NCBI RefSeq assembly: GCF_018613875.1
Contig: NZ_JAGGPJ010000029.1
Coordinates: 61,388-125,387 of the forward strand
Length of the DNA: 64,000 bases
Source: Arthrobacter sp. ISL-28
Lineage (GTDB): Bacteria > Actinomycetota > Actinomycetes > Actinomycetales > Micrococcaceae
Direction: 5' to 3'
The notes beneath the pieces are model-generated. The model saw only the letters and a program-made list of their open reading frames with translations. It was not told where the DNA came from and searched no databases. Both the position numbers and the translations under genes were made by a program. Below, one piece after another: positions 41,939 to 50,805 of the stretch. How positions within the stretch are numbered: position 1 is the stretch's first letter; the number at the start of each line of letters is the position of its first letter.

Positions 41939-42784
41939 TCAGTTGATCAGGCGGGGTTCGCCGACTTCGGCGGCGGAATCCGGCAGTCCGTGGTTTTTGA
42001 GGATCTCGACGATCCGTCCCGAGCTGTGAAGCTCGGAAATCGTCTCATCCAGGGCCTTGCCCAGCTCGGTGTTGTTCTTGCCGTATGGCAGGGTCGTCTG
42101 TGCCGGTTCCACGGTGGCTGTCACAGCAGGGTCCGGCGTGACTGTGGTGACCTTGAATTTGGAGTCCTTGAAGTTGTAAAGGGCGGTTCCATAGGCGTCG
42201 ATGCCCACGTCAACGCGGCCTACTTCAACGTCCTGCTTCAGTTCGACGCTGGAGGGGTAGACCTTCAAGTCTGCGCCGAGCAGCTTCCGCAGGTCCTCGA
42301 CCCACAGGTAGCCGTCGATGGTGCCGACCTTCTTGCCTTTGAGCTGTTGGATGGAGGTGATTCCGTCAGTGGAAATAACACCCAGTTCGTCGAGGTATAG
42401 AGGTGCGGACAGGTTGACGACTTCGCTGCGGGCCTTGGTGCGGTACCAGTCCCCGATAGTCAGGTCGATGCGGTTGTTTTGCACCGAAGGAACGGCGGAG
42501 GAATAAGCGACCGGTTCGTACTTGACGTTAAGGCAGTTCGCCTTTGCGAAATCAGAGGCAATATCTACATCGACCCCGGTGGGCTTGCCGTCCTTGGTAT
42601 AGCTGAAGGGAGGGATTTCAGTCAGGCCGACCGTGAGAACGCCTTTGTTGATGGTGGAAAAGGTATGGGCGGGTTTGCAGTCGGCGGCTACCGTGCTCTC
42701 GGCGTTGCGGCTGCAGGCGGTGGCGGTCATTGCCAGGGCGGCGGCCAGTGTTGCGGCGGCCACGGGACGGGACATGAGTTTCAT
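41939..42784 (-). CDS. Polar amino acid ABC transporter substrate-binding protein
   Basis: This 281-residue extracellular solute-binding family 3 protein has a signal peptide with a lipobox-like end (VAAATLAAALAMTATAC). The mature part has LTVGLTEIPPFSYTKDGKPT and GVDVDIASDFAK, typical of the ligand-binding cleft. It would capture an amino acid-like substrate outside the cell for the two permeases and ATPase encoded upstream. It lies between the permease genes and the OCD gene, all on the minus strand. Confidence 0.85.
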   Translation of the reverse strand: MKLMSRPVAAATLAAALAMTATACSRNAESTVAADCKPAHTFSTINKGVLTVGLTEIPPFSYTKDGKPTGVDVDIASDFAKANCLNVKYEPVAYSSAVPSVQNNRIDLTIGDWYRTKARSEVVNLSAPLYLDELGVISTDGITSIQQLKGKKVGTIDGYLWVEDLRKLLGADLKVYPSSVELKQDVEVGRVDVGIDAYGTALYNFKDSKFKVTTVTPDPAVTATVEPAQTTLPYGKNNTELGKALDETISELHSSGRIVEILKNHGLPDSAAEVGEPRLIN

Positions 42785-42848
42785 GGGATTCTCCTGGAAA
42801 GTGAGAACGGGAAAGGAGGGGGAAGGGGAGGCAAGGGCGGGGTGCGAA

Positions 42849-43514
42849 TCAGTGAGCCAGTGTGAGGTGCCTGGACATCCTCTTCTCAGTCACTCCGACG
42901 AGCCAGGTTGCCGGTATGGTGACGGCCGCGTAGAGCAGTCCGGCCAAGGCAAGGACGCTGAAGTATTTGAAGGTTGAGGACCCGATGGAGTAGGCCTGGC
43001 TAAGCAGTTCAGGAACGGCGATGGTGAAGCACAATGAGGTGGCCTGGAAGATTAGGATTGCGAAGCCCATCAAGGCGGGCAAGGCGATCCGCAGCCCTTG
43101 AGGAATCACCACGAAGCGGAGGGTGTCCAGGCGGGAGACGCCCAGGGTCTGGCAGGCCTCGATCTCGCCGGCGGGTACCGCTTGCAGACCGGCCCTGAGA
43201 ATCTCGCTGGTAAAGGCGGCGGTGGTCAATGCGAGGGCGGCAAACCCGGCGGTAAATGACGACAGGGTAATTCCGGTGCTCGGCAGCCCGAAGTAGAACA
43301 ACTGCAGGACCACCAGGGCAGGGGCACCGCGGGAAATCTCGACGACTCCCACGCAGATTCCCCGGACAAGGGCATTGCGTGAGGAAGCGAAAACCGCCAG
43401 CAGCAGGCCCACGGGAAGGCCCAACAGGAGACTGAGACCGGTAATTTGCAGGCTCAGCAGAAGCCCGTCAAACAGGGTGGGAAACCAGTCCAGCCAGTCG
43501 GTGATGAAACTCAT
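42849..43514 (-). CDS. Polar amino acid ABC transporter permease 2
   Basis: This 221-residue HisM/GlnP-type permease has five hydrophobic segments. The EAA loop reads AGEIEACQTLGVSRLDTLRF (about 125-144), the contact site for the ATPase. ATG at 43514 (MSFITDWLDWFPTLFDGL) is used because it overlaps the stop of the first permease gene and removes a 21-residue non-conserved extension. It partners the other permease at 43511-44155. Confidence 0.85.
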   Translation of the reverse strand: MSFITDWLDWFPTLFDGLLLSLQITGLSLLLGLPVGLLLAVFASSRNALVRGICVGVVEISRGAPALVVLQLFYFGLPSTGITLSSFTAGFAALALTTAAFTSEILRAGLQAVPAGEIEACQTLGVSRLDTLRFVVIPQGLRIALPALMGFAILIFQATSLCFTIAVPELLSQAYSIGSSTFKYFSVLALAGLLYAAVTIPATWLVGVTEKRMSRHLTLAH

Positions 43515-44155
43515 CGGGACACCTTCTTCCGTAGTGAGGAATCGAGCTTCCTGGACAGCAGACCCAGGGGAATGCACATCGCGACATAGACTGCCGCGGC
43601 CAGGAGGTAGACCGTCAGCCCACCGCCGCCGGAGCGTGCGTCCTGGGTGGTGAAGAAGACGATCTCCGTCACTCCGATCGTGGAGGCGATCGAGGAATCC
43701 TTAATCAGGCTGATGGCATAGGAGGTCATGGAAGGAATCGAAACCCGCAGGGCCTGCGGACCGACAATGCGGGAAAATGTCGTCCAGTCACTCACTCCCA
43801 GCGCATGGCCTGCCTCCCACTGACCTGCGTGGACAGCTGAGATGCCGCCACGGTAAATCTCGGCCATGTAGGCAGCGGAGATGAGGCCTAGACCGATGAT
43901 CGCCGCTGAGATGGCGTCGAACTGGAAGGCGCCAATGCTGACACCGAAGTAGATAATGAACAGCCACACAATCGCCGGGATGCCGCGCAGCAGGTTCACC
44001 GTGTACCGGCAAGCCGACCGGATTGGCATGTTTCGGGATCGCAAACCCATAACAAGTGGTACGCCCAACACTACACCGATGGAAAGAGAGGCCCCCGTGA
44101 CCAGCAGGGTCAACGGAACGCCCAGGAGTACTGCTTCAAGAGCTTCCATCATCAC
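43511..44155 (-). CDS. Polar amino acid ABC transporter permease 1
   Basis: This 214-residue HisQ-type permease has hydrophobic segments at about 5-30, 50-75, 80-100 and 180-200, and an EAA loop AGQWEAGHALGVSDWTTFSR (about 116-135). Its start overlaps the ATPase stop (44152-44155) and its stop overlaps the second permease start, an operon with 4-base overlaps throughout. Confidence 0.85.
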   Translation of the reverse strand: MMMEALEAVLLGVPLTLLVTGASLSIGVVLGVPLVMGLRSRNMPIRSACRYTVNLLRGIPAIVWLFIIYFGVSIGAFQFDAISAAIIGLGLISAAYMAEIYRGGISAVHAGQWEAGHALGVSDWTTFSRIVGPQALRVSIPSMTSYAISLIKDSSIASTIGVTEIVFFTTQDARSGGGGLTVYLLAAAVYVAMCIPLGLLSRKLDSSLRKKVSR

Positions 44156-44919
44156 CTCCCCAGAACGGCACGCAGGAACAGCCTGGTTCTGTCATGGTTC
44201 GGTTCTGACAGGATCTGGCGCGGATCCCCGTGCTCAATAATCTTGCCGTCGGCCATGACCACGAGAGTGTCAGAGACATCCCGGGCAAATCCCATTTCGT
44301 GAGTGACGATGATCATCGTCATGCCGTCGGAGGCAAGCTCCTTCATCACCGCCAGGACCTCAAGGCCCACTTCGGGGTCAAGAGCGGAAGTAGGTTCATC
44401 GAACAACATGACCTCAGGGTCCATTGCCAGGGCGCGTGCAATGGCGATGCGTTGCTGCTGCCCGCCGGAACAACGGGCCGGATAGGAGCCGGCAAAATCA
44501 GCCAGCCCGACACGATCAAGCAGCGCCAAAGACCGTTTGTTCGCATCCTCGCGGCTGCGCTTAAGGACCCTCATCTGGGCGAAGGACACATTGTCCAGAA
44601 CCGACATGTGAGGGAAAAGGTTGAAGTGCTGAAAGACCATTCCGGCCTTCCGGCGCAGAGCCTGCACATCCCGTCCGGATACGCCCTCTCCGGCACGGAT
44701 AGTCCGGCCACCCAAAGTGATCTGACCGCTTGTGGGTTCCTCGAGGAAGTTGATGCAGCGCAGCAGCGTGCTCTTGCCTGCACCACTGGGGCCAATGACG
44801 GCCATCACTTCGCCTGGGGACACGTCAAGGTTGACGTCGCTGAAAATCGTGCGCTCACCGTAGTTCTTGGAGACGCCGCGCAAGCTCACCATAGGCTGCG
44901 CCCGCTGGGAAGCATCCAT
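44152..44919 (-). CDS. Amino acid ABC transporter ATP-binding protein
   Basis: This 255-residue ABC ATPase has Walker A GPSGAGKST, Q-loop FQHFNLFPHMSV, a signature reading CSGGQQQRIAIARAL (Cys replaces the usual Leu before SGGQ) and Walker B VMLFDEPTSALDPE, all typical of GlnQ/HisP proteins. ATG at 44919 is preferred because an aggacg site precedes it and the length then fits the family; in-frame starts at 44979 and 44988 are possible. It heads the six-gene operon. A 20-base element shared with the GntR promoter lies upstream at 45001. Confidence 0.87.
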   Translation of the reverse strand: MDASQRAQPMVSLRGVSKNYGERTIFSDVNLDVSPGEVMAVIGPSGAGKSTLLRCINFLEEPTSGQITLGGRTIRAGEGVSGRDVQALRRKAGMVFQHFNLFPHMSVLDNVSFAQMRVLKRSREDANKRSLALLDRVGLADFAGSYPARCSGGQQQRIAIARALAMDPEVMLFDEPTSALDPEVGLEVLAVMKELASDGMTMIIVTHEMGFARDVSDTLVVMADGKIIEHGDPRQILSEPNHDRTRLFLRAVLGR

Positions 44920-45000
44920 AATTCGTCCTGCCGTAGAAGGGGTTTCGGAGTGGGAAAGAGACTGTGACTTGAATCTCATAGGAGACACTGTATCAGAGAA

Positions 45001-45020
45001 AGGTGTGATACCTCACTCTC
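45001..45020 (-). promoter_or_regulatory. Candidate GntR operator before the ABC transporter operon
   Basis: The sequence aggtgtgatacctcactctc matches aggtgtcatacctaactcta at 46871-46890 at 17 of 20 positions. The core aggtgt-atacct is nearly palindromic. It is about 80 bases before the ATPase start, a position consistent with control of the operon by the GntR protein at 46130. Confidence 0.6.
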
Positions 45021-46129
45021 CTCCTCAAATATTTTTTCCGCCGTTTTTGCGGAACTGCACTGTTTTTACACGCCTCCCTGCGGCACCGAGCCACTTATGC
45101 TCCCTGTGAAGCCTTACACCTTTCTTCCCGTGCAGTGGAAGAGTTTGGACGGCAGCCTTCCCGTGAATCCGCTGCATATACCAGACGGGACACTGAATCC
45201 TCCCGGTTTGCCCCACATTCCACGACCATGTGCTTCATGATCCGCCGCGCACTTCGCTGCTACCCCCTGGGCCCACGGTTGGCCTTGGTTGTTGCAGGAT
45301 TCCGTTCACCGCTGCTGTCCGGCGCTCCTGGTTGCCGTGGTGGATTGTCTTCTGCTGTCGTCTCGACCAACGGTGGCGGGGAGGACGTGCATTTACGGCG
45401 CGGAGGCGCGCGCTGCACCGTCTCAGTTCAAAGGCTAAGAGGAGGCATGGTGCTTTCCCCGTGGCACTGTAGCCAGGTTTAGAAGCAGCGGCTAAGTCTC
45501 GTCGGTCTGAAGGAGATACCGTACTCCGGTTGCGGTCACAGGACTAGGAGGCCGGACCCGGGCTGCGTGTGGCCGACGTAGCATTTGCGACTCCGATGCA
45601 ATGGGTACAGAAGCATTCCTCGACGCTTTCGAAGCCGCCTTCACGGCCCAGGCCAAGCTACTGGATATCCTGAACGCTCCGGCCGCGTTGGACACGACGC
45701 CGGTGCTCAGGTCGAGCTTTCCCAGCTTCTCGAAGATCCGGATCCCGCGGTTCTGGTGAATGTCAGAGATGGCCCTTAACGAAGGCTCACTCGCAGCGTG
45801 CCTCTCGATTGATGGCTGGGGTGCTTCTACCACCCCATCCTCAAAGATGTCACCGCGGCCGCCCGAATCCTGTCCCAGGAAACCTCTGGCCCCTGGCCTC
45901 TAGCAGCACTTTTCGACTCCAGGACGAGGCCGTGCGCTTGGGCAACAACACGGAGTACGACTTGGCGGCCTGCGTCTTCCCCGGGGACATTAAGAGTTCA
46001 AAAGCCGGCCTCTTATCTCCTAATGACGTCCCGCGGCTGGCACACGCGAGTCTTGGGGCATCGCTACCTAGTACCTGCATGCCGGACAGGCTGGCCAACG
46101 GCTGGAAGTCAGGGAGGGCTACTTACCGG
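45021..46129. other. Gene-poor region with aldehyde dehydrogenase remnant
   Basis: Apart from the remnant at 45812-45985 no gene is supported. A frame at about 45600-45760 (AFLDAFEAAFTAQAKLLDIL) looks coding-like but has no identifiable family and is broken by a frameshift near 45690. The other open frames here, on either strand, match no known family. Confidence 0.35.
45812..45985 (+). pseudogene. Aldehyde dehydrogenase, C-terminal remnant
   Basis: The plus strand reads FYHPILKDVTAAARILSQE in one frame and FRLQDEAVRLGNNTEYDLAA then CVFPGDI in another. These match the F.PT.L.DV....R...EE and DEA..LANNTEYGLAA motifs late in aldehyde dehydrogenases. Only about 60 residues in two frames remain, without the catalytic Cys. 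It is unrelated to the two intact dehydrogenase genes by position. Confidence 0.5.
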
Positions 46130-46846
46130 CTACCCGGCTGGGGTGTACGGCGAATCCTTACTGTCAGTCTCGTCTCGGCCGGCCCAAATGCCGCGGACGT
46201 GGCCGAGATGGCTGGTCATAATGTCTGCAGCTCGCTCGCTCTCCCCGCCCTCCATAGCATCCAGCAGGAGTGCGTGCTCTTTCGTGGACCGCTCGAGCAA
46301 GTCCGTCCCGGCGAACTTGTCGAGTCCGAGCAGTCGGCTTTGGTCCCGCAGCGTGCCGATAATATCTAGGAGCTTCTCATTTCCAAGTGCGGAGAGGATC
46401 GAGAGGTGAAATTCACGGTCGGTTGCGACGAACTCCTCCCATTCACCTGCCGCTGCAAAGGCCTCGGTCTTGCGGCTGAGTTTCCGGAGCGCTGAAAAGT
46501 CTGAAATAAGTGACCGCTCCGTGATCTCACGGACGGACGAGACTTCAAGCATGGCTCGAATCTGAACAATATCGTCCAGTTCTTTATTCGACGGTTTACG
46601 AACGACAAAGCCACGGTTTCGCTTGATCTCAATAAGCCCCTCCTTGGCCAGGTCGTGGAGGGCCTCGCGGACCGGGGTAATGGAAACGTTCAACCTCTCG
46701 GCAATGGCACCGATGGAATGCATAGATCCTGGCTCCAGGCGTCCGGATACGATCTGCGCCCGAATGATTCGCACCGCCTGCTCTCGGTAGCTTTGAGTAC
46801 GGACCTCTCCGCTATTCTCTTCATTCCAAGTCAGCGAGGACGACAT
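46130..46846 (-). CDS. GntR/FCD-family regulator (copy 3)
   Basis: This 238-residue GntR regulator has a winged helix (VRIIRAQIVSGRLEPGSMHS, SITPVREALHDLAKEG) and an FCD domain (FSALRKLSRKTEAFAAAGEW; HLSILSALGNEKLL). It is only distantly related to the two GntR copies near 20 and 27 kb. ATG at 46846 (MSSSLTWNEENS) is preferred to upstream starts because it follows the operator-like element at 46871. The same element before the ABC transporter operon suggests this protein regulates itself and that operon in response to an amino acid-like ligand. Confidence 0.82.
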   Translation of the reverse strand: MSSSLTWNEENSGEVRTQSYREQAVRIIRAQIVSGRLEPGSMHSIGAIAERLNVSITPVREALHDLAKEGLIEIKRNRGFVVRKPSNKELDDIVQIRAMLEVSSVREITERSLISDFSALRKLSRKTEAFAAAGEWEEFVATDREFHLSILSALGNEKLLDIIGTLRDQSRLLGLDKFAGTDLLERSTKEHALLLDAMEGGESERAADIMTSHLGHVRGIWAGRDETDSKDSPYTPAG

Positions 46847-46870
46847 CGTATGCCCCTTCGATAGCGCGTG

Positions 46871-46890
46871 AGGTGTCATACCTAACTCTA
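46871..46890 (-). promoter_or_regulatory. Candidate GntR operator before the GntR gene
   Basis: The sequence aggtgtcatacctaactcta is the partner of the element at 45001-45020. It ends 25 bases from the GntR start codon, suiting autoregulation. Confidence 0.6.
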
Positions 46891-47414
46891 CCCCCCGGTA
46901 GCCACTCTTCAGCCGTTCTCGCTGGATGCTCTCCCACATCATCCGGACAGCATCAGAGGCGCGGCACTCCTTTGCGACTCAAGTCAAACTTCCGACTTGC
47001 CACATCTTGAAAGAGTGACGGAGCAACCGGCGACCCTGGCTTTGGAAGCAGGTCTGGAACAGATTTTCGGTGACCGCTGGGCAGGTCCTCTGCAAAACAG
47101 TCGTAAGCCTGCTCACCTCCGCGCCAGCGTCGAGCGACCCTGTCCTCTTATGCGTTCAAATTGCACGGGCAGCGCCCAGTCATGTAGCTCCTGCCCTGCC
47201 ACGCCATGAATTAATGACCGAGTGACCAAGAATCCTGTCCAGGAAACTCGCCTCAAGAAAACTCCAGAAAATTTTGTCAATGATCATGCTGGAGTCCATG
47301 AAAGCCACCATGAACATGTATCGTCCAGCCCAAGAGAAAGGAAGCCCTCGGCCACGCGAACGGCCAGTCACAACTAGATACAGCCCGCGGCAGCACACGC
47401 ACTCAAGGCGGACA
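46891..47414. other. Intergenic region, no gene recognised
   Basis: About 520 bases without a convincing coding frame or RNA gene lie between the GntR promoter and the tRNA-like repeat. Nothing structured was noticed. Confidence 0.4.
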
Positions 47415-47572
47415 AAATGTGTACAGTGTACAAGCGGTCAGAGGCGCAAAAGGCCCTCACCTGCGGAAACACTGTACCCGAGGTGGGACTCGAACCGGGC
47501 GCCACGCCTCGGAAACCCGCCACTCCCCCGAAATCATCCCCAATCCGCCTCAATCCGCAACCGGTACAACCG
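47415..47572. repeat. tRNA-3'-end-like direct repeat, copy B
   Basis: This is the partner of 4756-4915. It shares tgcggaaacactgt and aggtgggactcgaacc (47481-47496) and the downstream ccgaaatcatccccaatcc block. The hairpin present in copy A is degenerate here (gtcagaggcgcaaaaggccc). Its minus strand again reads as the T-arm and acceptor side of a tRNA without the remaining arms. Distance between the T-arm blocks of the two copies is 42,656 bases, in direct orientation. Confidence 0.55.
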
Positions 47573-47579
47573 AATCCCC

Positions 47580-47602
47580 GGGTGTGCACATTGTGCACAC
47601 CC
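47580..47602 (+). terminator. Perfect 11-base dyad followed by T-run
   Basis: Arms gggtgtgcaca and tgtgcacaccc surround one central base and are followed by tcttttt. With a single-base centre it cannot form a normal hairpin loop without losing a few pairs, so it could equally be a protein-binding palindrome. It marks the end of repeat B. Confidence 0.45.
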
Positions 47603-47664
47603 TCTTTTTGCCCATTTGATGGCAGATGCCGAGAAGTGGCGCCTCCGTCAGACCCAATCGGGTC

Positions 47665-47890
47665 CGGCGCAAATCTTCATACCGTAGCGTTACGACGCCT
47701 CGGTGTCCTGGCCGACAAAGGCCGCGGTTTCAGCACGACATATTTGGCCGTGGTCAGCGGCTCAGGGTCGCCGGCTACTGTCAGTCGGCTGACGTCGCAC
47801 AGGTCGAAGCTGACCCAGCGGGTCCCGTTAAAGGACCACCATGCGCGGCCCGCATAGTCCGCCGCCCGACCGCACCTAACATCGTCATTC
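47665..47890 (-). other. Coding-like stretch of unknown identity
   Basis: The minus strand reads DYAGRAWWSFNGTRWVSFDL and about 37 more residues (ending RTPRRRNATV), with coding-like composition directly after psuG. No start codon or family is evident, so it may be a fragment fused by rearrangement to the repeat region. Confidence 0.25.
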
Positions 47891-47897
47891 CCCCGGG

Positions 47898-48821
47898 TTA
47901 GCGGGTCAGCGCGATGGCGACTTCGCCACCGAGAGAGACGTTACTTCGGTACACATCGACATTTACATTCACGCTGCGACCATTCGTCTCGCGCTGAATG
48001 AAGTCCAAAAGGAACGGCGTGGTGTCCTTGCCGTTAATCCCGTTCTTCTCTGCCTGTGCCCACGCCCGGGAGAGAATGGCGTCGAGCTCGGCCGGAGGGA
48101 GCTGCTTGTCCTTTGCGATCGGGTTTGCCAACAGGATGGCCGATTCAATGTGCAGGTCATCGCGTGCGCTGCAGATCGCCGCAACTTCGTCCGGAGTGTT
48201 GACCGCGTACTCGATCGCCAACCCCGAGTCGGAAACGAAGAAGCCAGGGTACCTGTTGGTCCTGTAACCAACGACCGGGATGTTGAGCGTCTCGAACCGT
48301 TCGAGGGTCGCCGGGACGTCCAGGATGGACTTCACGCCGGCGCTGACGACGATGATCGGAGTAGCAGCCAAGGTAGTCATATCGGCAGATTCATCGAAGG
48401 ACGTTGCCGCACCGTGGTGAACTCCACCCAAACCGCCGGTTGAGAAGACTTTGATGCCGGCGCGGTGTGCCAAGAACGCCGTCGCCGCCACCGTGGTGCC
48501 ACCGTGGAACCGAAGAGCAGCGGCCACGGGAAGATCGCGGAGGCTGACCTTCTTCACTGCCCCATCATTGGAGAGCGCGGTGATCTGCTCACGGCTGAGC
48601 CCTACCGTCGGAGCGCCGGCGAGGACACCGATCGTTGCAGGAACGACCCCTTGACCGCGAAGCCGTTCCTCGGCTTCCAAAGCAACCTCGAGATTGCGCG
48701 GACGCGGAAGGCCGTGAGTGAAAATGGTCGATTCCAACGCGACGACAGGCCGCCCTCCAACAACGGCTGCGGCCACCTCCTCTGAGACGTGGAACGCGAC
48801 CCTGGTGCGAATGGATGACAC
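47898..48821 (-). CDS. psuG: Pseudouridine-5'-phosphate glycosidase
   Basis: This 307-residue PsuG reversibly splits pseudouridine 5'-phosphate into uracil and ribose 5-phosphate. Signature blocks are VALESTIFTHGLPRPRNLEV (about 27-46), ATIGVLAGAPTVGL, TVAATAFLAHRAGIKVFSTG (about 110-129) and NVxLVxNNA-type NIALLANPIAKD equivalent (SAILLANPIAKD). The catalytic Lys and Glu pair lies in KKVSLRDLP and LESTI. A GTG at 48821 with gggaga upstream is preferred to a 25-residue extension. The usual partner kinase gene psuK is not seen next to it. Confidence 0.87.
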   Translation of the reverse strand: MSSIRTRVAFHVSEEVAAAVVGGRPVVALESTIFTHGLPRPRNLEVALEAEERLRGQGVVPATIGVLAGAPTVGLSREQITALSNDGAVKKVSLRDLPVAAALRFHGGTTVAATAFLAHRAGIKVFSTGGLGGVHHGAATSFDESADMTTLAATPIIVVSAGVKSILDVPATLERFETLNIPVVGYRTNRYPGFFVSDSGLAIEYAVNTPDEVAAICSARDDLHIESAILLANPIAKDKQLPPAELDAILSRAWAQAEKNGINGKDTTPFLLDFIQRETNGRSVNVNVDVYRSNVSLGGEVAIALTR

Positions 48822-49059
48822 GGTGGTCTCCCGGTAAGAACGTGATCTGACCTGACCCACCAAGGTTCCCGTACCCGAGAACCAACAACAAGACATCGCC
48901 GTGCCACCGGTCCGGGCTGCGGCCTTGGATTATTGGCGGCCCGGCGGGGTTGTGGCCCGTGGCCCGCTTCGGTCGGACAGCTGCCAACGGGGCCGCGTGC
49001 CCATTCTGGAACAGGGCCAAACCGCTGTCCATACCCAGCGGCCGTGACAGAATGGTGCC

Positions 49060-50649
49060 ATGCTGCTCGACGAGCTCGTGCGGACCTCGGAAGCCGTCGC
49101 GGCCACCCGCTCCCGGCTCGCCAAGGTCAACGAACTGGCAGACCTGCTGCTCCGGCTCGACCCCGCGGACATCCCGACGGCGGTCGGCTTGCTCACGGCC
49201 AAGCCTCGCCAGGGCCGAGTCGGGATCGGCTGGAGCGGCATGAGGACGGCCAGGGGCGAGCCCGCTCCTGAACCGAATCTCACTATCGCCCACCTCGACG
49301 TTGCGTTGGATCGGCTGCTGGCAGCCGCTGGCGCTGGCTCCGCCGTAGAACGCGCCGCCACCCTTCGGACTCTGATGGCGGAAGCCACCGAACGAGAGCA
49401 GGCCTTCATCGCCGGCGTCCTGCTCGGAGAACTTCGTACCGGTGCACTTCAAGGCGTACTGACGGATGCGGTTGCCCGGGCCGCCGGCCGGCCGGTCGAG
49501 GCCGTACGCCGCGCAGCGATGCTCTCCGGCGATCTCGGCGGGACCGCCCTGCTGGCGATCACGGGCACCGCGGCTCAGCTTGACGCGGTCGGCCTCGTCG
49601 TCGGGCGTCCCGTGCAGCCCATGCTCGCCACAACCGCGGCCAGTGCCGGCGAGGCGCTGGAGGCGACGGGGGAAGCGTCGGTGGAATACAAGCTCGACGG
49701 CGCACGCATCCAGGTGCACCGTGCCGGCGACGAGGTGCGCATCTACACCCGCACCCTGGCCGAAGTGACCCATCGGCTGCCTGAGGTGGTGGAGGTGGTG
49801 CGCGGACTGCCCGTGCGCAATGTGATCCTCGACGGCGAGACCCTAGCCCTCGACGAGGACGGCGGGCCCCGGCCGTTCCAGGAGACCATGTCCCGGTTCG
49901 GGGCGAACGCGGCGCGCACCATGCTGCTGCATCCGTGGTTTTTCGACGTGCTGCACATCGACGGGCGCGACCTGCTCGACGAGCCCCTGTCCACACGCAT
50001 CGGCGTGCTCGAACGAATCGCCCCCGGGCACCGCATCCCGGGGAAAATCACTGCGGATGCGGCTGTTGCCGAGAGAGTGTCGCGCGATGCGCTGGCCGCC
50101 GGCCATGAGGGTGTGGTCGTGAAGGCGGTGGACTCGGCCTACGCCGCCGGGCGGCGGGGTTCGAACTGGATCAAGGTGAAGCCGGTGCTCACCTACGACC
50201 TGGTGGTGCTCGCCTGCGAATGGGGGTCAGGACGGCGCACCGGCCTGCTCTCGAACCTGCACCTCGGAGCCCTGGACCCTGTTGGCGAGTTCGGCGAACC
50301 CGGCGGTTACGTGATGGTGGGCAAGACTTTCAAGGGCCTCACCGACGCGCTGCTGCAATGGCAGACTGAAAGGTTCCAGGAGTTGGAGGTGCGGCGTACG
50401 GCGGGTACAGTGTGGACCGAGCCGGTCACCGTGGTCGAGATCGCCATCGACGGCGTCCAGCACTCTCCCCGCTATCCGGGTGGAATCGCCCTTCGGTTCG
50501 CACGCGTCAAGCGCTACCGTGACGACAAGACGGCCGCGGAGGCCGACACCATCCAGACGTTGCGCGCCCTGCTCCCTACCCCACGGGGCAGAAAGGTATC
50601 GCCCGCGCCGGCGGAGCCAGATTCGGGAAGAGACGCCCCACTCCCGTAG
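49060..50649 (+). CDS. ligB: ATP-dependent DNA ligase (LigB type)
   Basis: This 529-residue ATP-dependent ligase is like actinobacterial LigB. The N-terminal DNA-binding domain spans about 1-180. The adenylation domain has motif I EYKLDGARIQVH with Lys211 as AMP acceptor. Other visible motifs are FFDVLHIDG, HEGVVVKAVDSAYAAGRR and WIKVKPVLTYDLVVL, and the OB-fold C-terminal domain has HSPRYPGGIALRFARVKRYR. It seals nicks, with repair rather than replication as the likely role, since LigA is NAD-dependent. It appears monocistronic and intact. Confidence 0.9.
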   Translation: MLLDELVRTSEAVAATRSRLAKVNELADLLLRLDPADIPTAVGLLTAKPRQGRVGIGWSGMRTARGEPAPEPNLTIAHLDVALDRLLAAAGAGSAVERAATLRTLMAEATEREQAFIAGVLLGELRTGALQGVLTDAVARAAGRPVEAVRRAAMLSGDLGGTALLAITGTAAQLDAVGLVVGRPVQPMLATTAASAGEALEATGEASVEYKLDGARIQVHRAGDEVRIYTRTLAEVTHRLPEVVEVVRGLPVRNVILDGETLALDEDGGPRPFQETMSRFGANAARTMLLHPWFFDVLHIDGRDLLDEPLSTRIGVLERIAPGHRIPGKITADAAVAERVSRDALAAGHEGVVVKAVDSAYAAGRRGSNWIKVKPVLTYDLVVLACEWGSGRRTGLLSNLHLGALDPVGEFGEPGGYVMVGKTFKGLTDALLQWQTERFQELEVRRTAGTVWTEPVTVVEIAIDGVQHSPRYPGGIALRFARVKRYRDDKTAAEADTIQTLRALLPTPRGRKVSPAPAEPDSGRDAPLP

Positions 50650-50805
50650 AAACGATAGATTAGCGTTTTCCGTGCAGGCACTGCACGAGCTTCAGATCCT
50701 AAAAGCGGCGAAGGTCTTGATGAGCCGACGATCGTCACGGGCCGAGCTCTCCGGGCCCTGGCTGAGGATCCATAATTAGGATGTTGCTTTGATGGAGGGA
50801 AGCCG

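Noticed and set aside
48589..49773. 394-codon minus-strand frame across the psuG start and ligase gene
   Set aside because: It overlaps two conserved genes on both sides and matches no family; high-GC shadow.
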